From Daejeonella sp. JGW-45 (GTDB lineage: Bacteria; Bacteroidota; Bacteroidia; Sphingobacteriales; Sphingobacteriaceae), in contig NZ_JARKNC010000010.1 of assembly GCF_029360805.1 (NCBI RefSeq), forward strand, positions 795,287 through 859,286: a stretch of DNA of 64,000 nt. The letters are read 5' to 3'. Shown here piece after piece: positions 59,915-64,000 of the stretch. The notes under the pieces were generated by a model. It was not told the origin of the DNA. It ran no database searches and saw only the letters and a program-made list of their open reading frames with translations. The first letter of the stretch is position 1, and each line of letters opens with the position of its first letter. Both the position numbers and the translations under genes were made by a program.

Positions 59915-60589
59915 ATGAGTAGCAAACTTATTGCTAAGTCCGGGATATTTCTCTTTCAAAGTAAGATATTAGATTGGTTTGAGCTTTCCGGCCGTCATTA
60001 CTTTTCTTGGCGCAGAAAAGGACTAACTCCTTATGAAATTGTGATTGCAGAGGTACTGTTGCAACGTACCAAAGCAGAGACTATCGAAAAATTCTATCCT
60101 GGATTCCTTATTACATTTCCTGATTGGGAGACTATAGCACGAGCCGATATAGCTTTTCTGGAAAAGCAACTTCAACCTGTTGGGTTATACCGACAACGTG
60201 CTCGGAGACTTCAAGACCTAGCTATAGAGATGGTTCGGTTGAGAGGCCAGTTTCCAACAGAAAGGAAGGCCTTAGAACAAATACCATTTCTAGGACAGTA
60301 TATTGTTAATGCTATAGAACTACAAATATTTAACAGACCCAAGCCCTTAATAGACGTTAATATGGCCAGGTTGTTAGAACGGTATTTTGGGCCTAGAAAA
60401 TTAGCGGACATTAGATACGACCCATACTTACAAAATTTGGCTGCGGAAGTTGTCAATCACTCGCTTATTAAAGAGATTAATTGGGCAATTCTAGATTTTG
60501 CTTCCATGATCTGTAAATCAAGTCGACCATTATGCATAAATTGCTTGTTATCAGACACTTGTGATTTTAGTAAAAAAACACTAAAATGA
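59915..60589 (+). CDS. HhH-GPD DNA glycosylase with [4Fe-4S] cluster, MIG/mismatch-glycosylase-like
   Basis: 224 residues from the ATG at 59915 (a TTG at 59897 is also in frame). Fold of the MutY/endonuclease III superfamily: helix with IAEVLLQRTKAETIEKFY (Glu46 near the MutY catalytic-Glu position), HhH motif LEQIPFLGQYIVNAI, catalytic Asp147 in IDVNMARLLERYFG and C-x6-C-x2-C-x5-C cluster (Cys200, 207, 210, 216). The residue at the endonuclease III Lys120 position is Tyr129, 18 residues before the Asp, as in the T:G mismatch glycosylase MIG of Methanothermobacter; that favours thymine removal over AP lyase or A-specific activity. It ends 33 bp before the methyltransferase start, so it probably repairs deaminated 5-methylcytosine, the job done by Vsr in enteric systems. 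Confidence 0.85.
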   Translation: MSSKLIAKSGIFLFQSKILDWFELSGRHYFSWRRKGLTPYEIVIAEVLLQRTKAETIEKFYPGFLITFPDWETIARADIAFLEKQLQPVGLYRQRARRLQDLAIEMVRLRGQFPTERKALEQIPFLGQYIVNAIELQIFNRPKPLIDVNMARLLERYFGPRKLADIRYDPYLQNLAAEVVNHSLIKEINWAILDFASMICKSSRPLCINCLLSDTCDFSKKTLK

Positions 60590-60622
60590 TTAGTTTTGTA
60601 TGTAAAAGTATTTTTAGGGGTA

Positions 60623-61873
60623 ATGCGTACATATTCTTATATCGATTTATTTGCTGGATGTGGTGGGTTGTCTCTCGGCTTGCATAATGCGGGCTGGAAA
60701 GGTCTGTTTGCCATTGAAAAAAACCCTGACGCCTTCAAAACCCTTAAACACAATTTAATTGATAATAGGAGTCATTTTGATTGGCCGAAGTGGCTGCCAC
60801 AGGAAAATCTAGAAATTGATAAAGTTTTACAGGACTACGAACAACAATTAAAATCACTCAACGGAAATGTTGATCTAGTGGTTGGTGGTCCCCCCTGCCA
60901 AGGTTTTTCCACCGCTGGATTGCGTAAAGAAGATGATGTAAGGAACGGCTTAATTCGCTCCTACCTAAAGTTTATAATGTTCACCAAGCCTAAAGTTATC
61001 TTTTTCGAAAACGTAAAGGGTTTCACGTTAGAGTTTAAAAAAAACAAGGCAGAAAGTAGTAAAGCCGCGAGAGCAAAGGGAATAGCATATTCAGAATATG
61101 TATTGCGTGTGCTTAGATTTTTTGGTTATAAGGTCGAGGGCCAAATGGTAAATTTCGCTAAATATGGCATACCTCAAAAGAGAACAAGATTCATCTTGGT
61201 TGGTATCAGAAATGATCTGGCTAATGAAAAGCATTTGAATGCAAAATTTTTCTTTAAGAGTCTGGCTGCAAACAAAAAGCAATTCTTATCTGCCAAAGAT
61301 CTTCCACAAAGCCCAAAGCTAGAAGACGCAATATCAGATTTGTTCAAATCAAATGGATTAGTTCCAACCCCAGATAGAGATAAAAGATTTTTCAACGGCA
61401 AGTATCTAAATGCTCAATCAGCATTTCAAAAACACTTACGTATTGGGAGTACTGGCATCTCGCCTAATAGCCATAGTTTTCCTAACCATCGCAAAGATAT
61501 TATTGAGAAATTTGCTATTTTTTTGAAAGGCCCTAAAGGGAAAAACTTAAATAGCAAGTTCAAAAAATCAATGAATATCAATAAGCATGTAATCATTCCG
61601 CTTGCTGCAAAAAAACATGCGCCTACTATCACAACCTTACCGGACGATTATATCCACTACAAGGAGCCACGTATATTAACAGTGAGAGAATATGCACGTA
61701 TCCAAAGTTTCCCCGACTGGTATGAATTTCAAGGAAAGTATACAACCGGCGGAAAAGACAGGGTAAATCAAGTGCCACGTTACACGCAAATTGGGAATGC
61801 CATACCACCCTTATTCGGAGAGCAAAGTGGCGTTATCTTAAAAGCTTTGGTTCATATTAACGACAATGGTTGA
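60623..61873 (+). CDS. DNA (cytosine-5) methyltransferase
   Basis: 416 residues from the ATG at 60623, chosen because TAGGGGT stands just ahead of it and motif I follows immediately; an upstream TTG/ATG-like start at 60596 is less likely. SAM site SYIDLFAGCGGLSLGL, catalytic Cys92 in GGPPCQGFSTAGLR, ENVKGF, motif VIII QKRTRFILVGI, and C-terminal motifs REYARIQSFPDWYEF and QIGNAIPPLFGE. A target-recognition region lies about 190-300. It methylates cytosine at C5 in a specific DNA site; the site cannot be read. No restriction endonuclease is seen before the window ends. Its last 8 bp overlap the GHKL gene. Confidence 0.95.
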   Translation: MRTYSYIDLFAGCGGLSLGLHNAGWKGLFAIEKNPDAFKTLKHNLIDNRSHFDWPKWLPQENLEIDKVLQDYEQQLKSLNGNVDLVVGGPPCQGFSTAGLRKEDDVRNGLIRSYLKFIMFTKPKVIFFENVKGFTLEFKKNKAESSKAARAKGIAYSEYVLRVLRFFGYKVEGQMVNFAKYGIPQKRTRFILVGIRNDLANEKHLNAKFFFKSLAANKKQFLSAKDLPQSPKLEDAISDLFKSNGLVPTPDRDKRFFNGKYLNAQSAFQKHLRIGSTGISPNSHSFPNHRKDIIEKFAIFLKGPKGKNLNSKFKKSMNINKHVIIPLAAKKHAPTITTLPDDYIHYKEPRILTVREYARIQSFPDWYEFQGKYTTGGKDRVNQVPRYTQIGNAIPPLFGEQSGVILKALVHINDNG

Positions 61874-64000
61874 ATACTTTAAGGTTAGCTCCGGCTTAAA
61901 AAATCTTATTGGAAGTGAACTCATTACAGATAACTATATTGCTGTATTTGAACTAGTTAAAAACGCCTTCGATGCTAGTGCAAAAAAAGTAATCGTTCGT
62001 TTCGAAAATAATTATTCAGGTGATGCTAGAATAATTATTATGGACGATGGGAAAGGAATGGATTATTCCGATTTAATTGATAAGTGGTTGTTTGTAGCTT
62101 ATTCTGCAAAAAGAGATGGAACAGAAGATTATCGAAATAATTTAAAAGGTGCCCGCTACTATGCCGGAAACAAAGGTGTGGGTAGATTTTCGTGTGATAG
62201 ATTAGGGTCTTCTTTAAGATTAATTACAGTCAAAAATGCCAAACAGGCTAAGATTGAAAGTCTAAAAGTTAATTGGAGAGATTTCGAGGTTGACCAGAAA
62301 GAGGAATTTTATAAAATCGCGGTAATACACGACACTCTTGAAAAGAATCCTTATCCATTAAAACACGGAACAATTCTAGAGATATCCGGGGTGAAGGATG
62401 GGGAATGGGATCGTGATTCATTCTTAAAATTAAAGGACAAACTTTCTAAGCTTATACAGCCAAATATTAATGTTTCAAATAAGGGTGAAGACTTTCAAAT
62501 AATTCTGGAGGTGCCTGAAGAGGAAGAGGCTGATAAACATTATTTGGAAGAATGTAAAAAAGAAGGCAAACAGCCGATATATAGAGATATTGTAAACGGC
62601 CAAATTCAGAACTTCATTTTCGGTAGCTTAAATATCAAAACAACGAAAATTATCTCTGAGATTATTGAGGATAGAAAATTCGGCTCTGTCATCAAAACTA
62701 AATTGATAGACCGTGATATTGCAATTTATGAGGTAACGGAAAATAATACTTATGAGTATTTACGCAACGTTGATATACATTTATACTTTCTTAATAGGGC
62801 TGCTAAACGGACTTTTACCCTGCAAATGGGCATCGAGCCGGTAAACTTTGGAAATCTGTTTGTATACAAAAATGGCTTCAGAGTCCATCCGTTTGGAGAT
62901 CCTAGAACTGATCCTTTCGGTATCGATTCTAAAGCCACCCAACATAGATCCAATTTACCTTTGAGGAATTTAATAGGCCAAGTTGACATTTTTGGTGACA
63001 ACCCGTCACTTAGGGAAACAACAAGTCGTGATGGCGGCCTCATTAAGAATAACGCTTACATTGAATTAGAGGACTATTTATTTGAAAAGGTCTTAAAACG
63101 CCTTCAAAAATATGTTGTTGATGTAACTGAATGGGGCGTAAATGATGAAACGCTAGAAAATTTGTCAGGGGATGATTATAAAAAGAATCTGGCAAAATTT
63201 ATATCGAATGTCACCACAGATAAAGAACTTATTGATATCTGGTACAATAAAGACATCCTACAACTTGTCGAAACGAAAGAGGAAAATAGCGCTAAAAAAC
63301 TTGTTAGGAACTTTAAACGTATTGCCAGCGAAACAAACAATAACGAATTACTAGGTGAAGCTAATAAAATAGAAAAACGATTATTAAGCCTTCAGAATGC
63401 GAAAGCAGTAGCAGAGAAAGAAGCCGGAGTAGCTGTAGAAAAAAACATCCAGCTTACTAAAGAGCTTGAAGATCAAATAACAGAAACATTATTCGCTAAA
63501 TCGATTCTAGGAACAGATACAAAAGAAGTTATAGGATTACAGCATCAAATTGACAGATCAACAGATCGAATTAATCGCAGAGTAGTTGATCTGGTAAATG
63601 CCATAAACAGGGGTGAGCATAAAAACGAGCTATTGAGTCTTGTAGAAAAAATAGGACTGGAGAATAAAAAAATCGCAACAATTGCTCAATATGTCACAAG
63701 GGCAAATTTCAACTTACAAGCCTCAGAAATAACAGCCGACCTAATTTCATACATTAAAGAATATGTTCACAATGTATTTAAAGAATCAGCATCATACCGT
63801 CAAAATCATAGACATGTTGCTATCGCCGTAGATAGCGGCAAGAATAAATTTAAAACTACTTTTCGTCCACTTGAAATAATTATCATACTTGACAACTTAT
63901 TTAGTAACTCTGTTAAGGCTGGGGCAAAAAATATCAATATCATCCTTGACATAAAAAATAATGAATTAACTCTACGTTTTATCGACGATGGCAAAGGTGT
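61866..64000 (+). CDS. Large GHKL ATPase with two ATPase domains (histidine-kinase/Hsp90-like), 3'-truncated by window
   Basis: Starts at the ATG at 61866, overlapping the methyltransferase stop by 8 bp, and stays open to the right edge: at least 711 residues. First GHKL domain: N-box FELVKNAFDAS (Glu29, Asn33, Asp36), G1 MDDGKGM at 59-65, G2 GNKGVGRFS at 101-109, as in MutL/Hsp90-like ATPases. A beta/alpha region up to about 400 has VFKNGF- and GDNPSLRETTSRDGG-like motifs. A coiled-coil stretch spans about 440-540, then a helix with LQHQIDRSTDRINRR at about 560 resembling a kinase dimerisation helix, then a second GHKL domain (LDNLFSNSVKAGA at about 674; FIDDGKG at the edge). Such two-ATPase proteins occur next to modification enzymes in defence loci. 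The partner genes lie beyond the window. Confidence 0.88.
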   Translation, partial: MVEYFKVSSGLKNLIGSELITDNYIAVFELVKNAFDASAKKVIVRFENNYSGDARIIIMDDGKGMDYSDLIDKWLFVAYSAKRDGTEDYRNNLKGARYYAGNKGVGRFSCDRLGSSLRLITVKNAKQAKIESLKVNWRDFEVDQKEEFYKIAVIHDTLEKNPYPLKHGTILEISGVKDGEWDRDSFLKLKDKLSKLIQPNINVSNKGEDFQIILEVPEEEEADKHYLEECKKEGKQPIYRDIVNGQIQNFIFGSLNIKTTKIISEIIEDRKFGSVIKTKLIDRDIAIYEVTENNTYEYLRNVDIHLYFLNRAAKRTFTLQMGIEPVNFGNLFVYKNGFRVHPFGDPRTDPFGIDSKATQHRSNLPLRNLIGQVDIFGDNPSLRETTSRDGGLIKNNAYIELEDYLFEKVLKRLQKYVVDVTEWGVNDETLENLSGDDYKKNLAKFISNVTTDKELIDIWYNKDILQLVETKEENSAKKLVRNFKRIASETNNNELLGEANKIEKRLLSLQNAKAVAEKEAGVAVEKNIQLTKELEDQITETLFAKSILGTDTKEVIGLQHQIDRSTDRINRRVVDLVNAINRGEHKNELLSLVEKIGLENKKIATIAQYVTRANFNLQASEITADLISYIKEYVHNVFKESASYRQNHRHVAIAVDSGKNKFKTTFRPLEIIIILDNLFSNSVKAGAKNINIILDIKNNELTLRFIDDGKG

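Overview
The window looks like part of a Bacteroidota chromosome, most likely a Sphingobacteriaceae (Pedobacter-like) species. The evidence is the protein families (head-GIN DUF2807 protein, PVC-type CxxCH protein, tandem FKBP lipoproteins, BadF-type kinase, M1/M61 peptidases) and promoters of the Bacteroidota type TTG-N19-TAnnTTTG, the clearest of which lies at 18909-18938. No rRNA, tRNA or CRISPR array was seen.

Layout. 1-4192 (minus strand): the end of an exopolysaccharide locus (Wzz-like chain-length protein, short TolC-like protein, sugar transferase with a degenerate receiver domain), a response regulator, a small orphan, a rhodanese-like protein and a TauE/SafE permease, all tightly packed. 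4466-6021: an orphan, a BadF-type kinase and a stand-alone receiver. 6075-11823: a tripartite RND efflux operon. 11942-18701: M61 peptidase, a beta-barrel protein, long-chain acyl-CoA ligase overlapping gamma-glutamyltransferase, and a small membrane-anchored protein. 18963-25908: a MarR regulator followed by a fadN-fadA-fadE beta-oxidation operon that carries two four-helix-bundle cassettes in its intergenic gaps. 26184-30475: FKBP lipoproteins, ferredoxin-like protein, CBS protein and DASH cryptochrome. 30776-34821: sucA-sucB, with lpd at 38511. 35288-50613: housekeeping and envelope genes (M1 peptidase, MurB, ECF sigma factor, bestrophin, a large SGNH/propeller/cytochrome c fusion, fasciclin, GNAT). 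50616-55607: an acid-sugar catabolic cluster and a ChrA-type transporter.

From about 55.8 kb the sequence becomes AT-rich and accessory: trypsin-like protease with an unusual N-terminal domain, DUF488 protein, serine recombinase, an integrative-element-type membrane protein, then a packed set of HhH-GPD glycosylase, cytosine-5 DNA methyltransferase and a very large GHKL ATPase with two ATPase domains that runs off the right edge. I read the last three as a modification/defence system in which the glycosylase may do the job of Vsr.

The second notable theme is a set of low-complexity intergenic elements. At least six sites carry arms of 6-9 bp units in inverted orientation; each site has its own unit sequence. 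Two of them enclose a four-helix-bundle (23S rRNA intervening-sequence protein family) gene, inside the fad operon; the others have no gene. A separate REP-like family (ACCCCGAAGG-type palindromes) occupies two further gaps.
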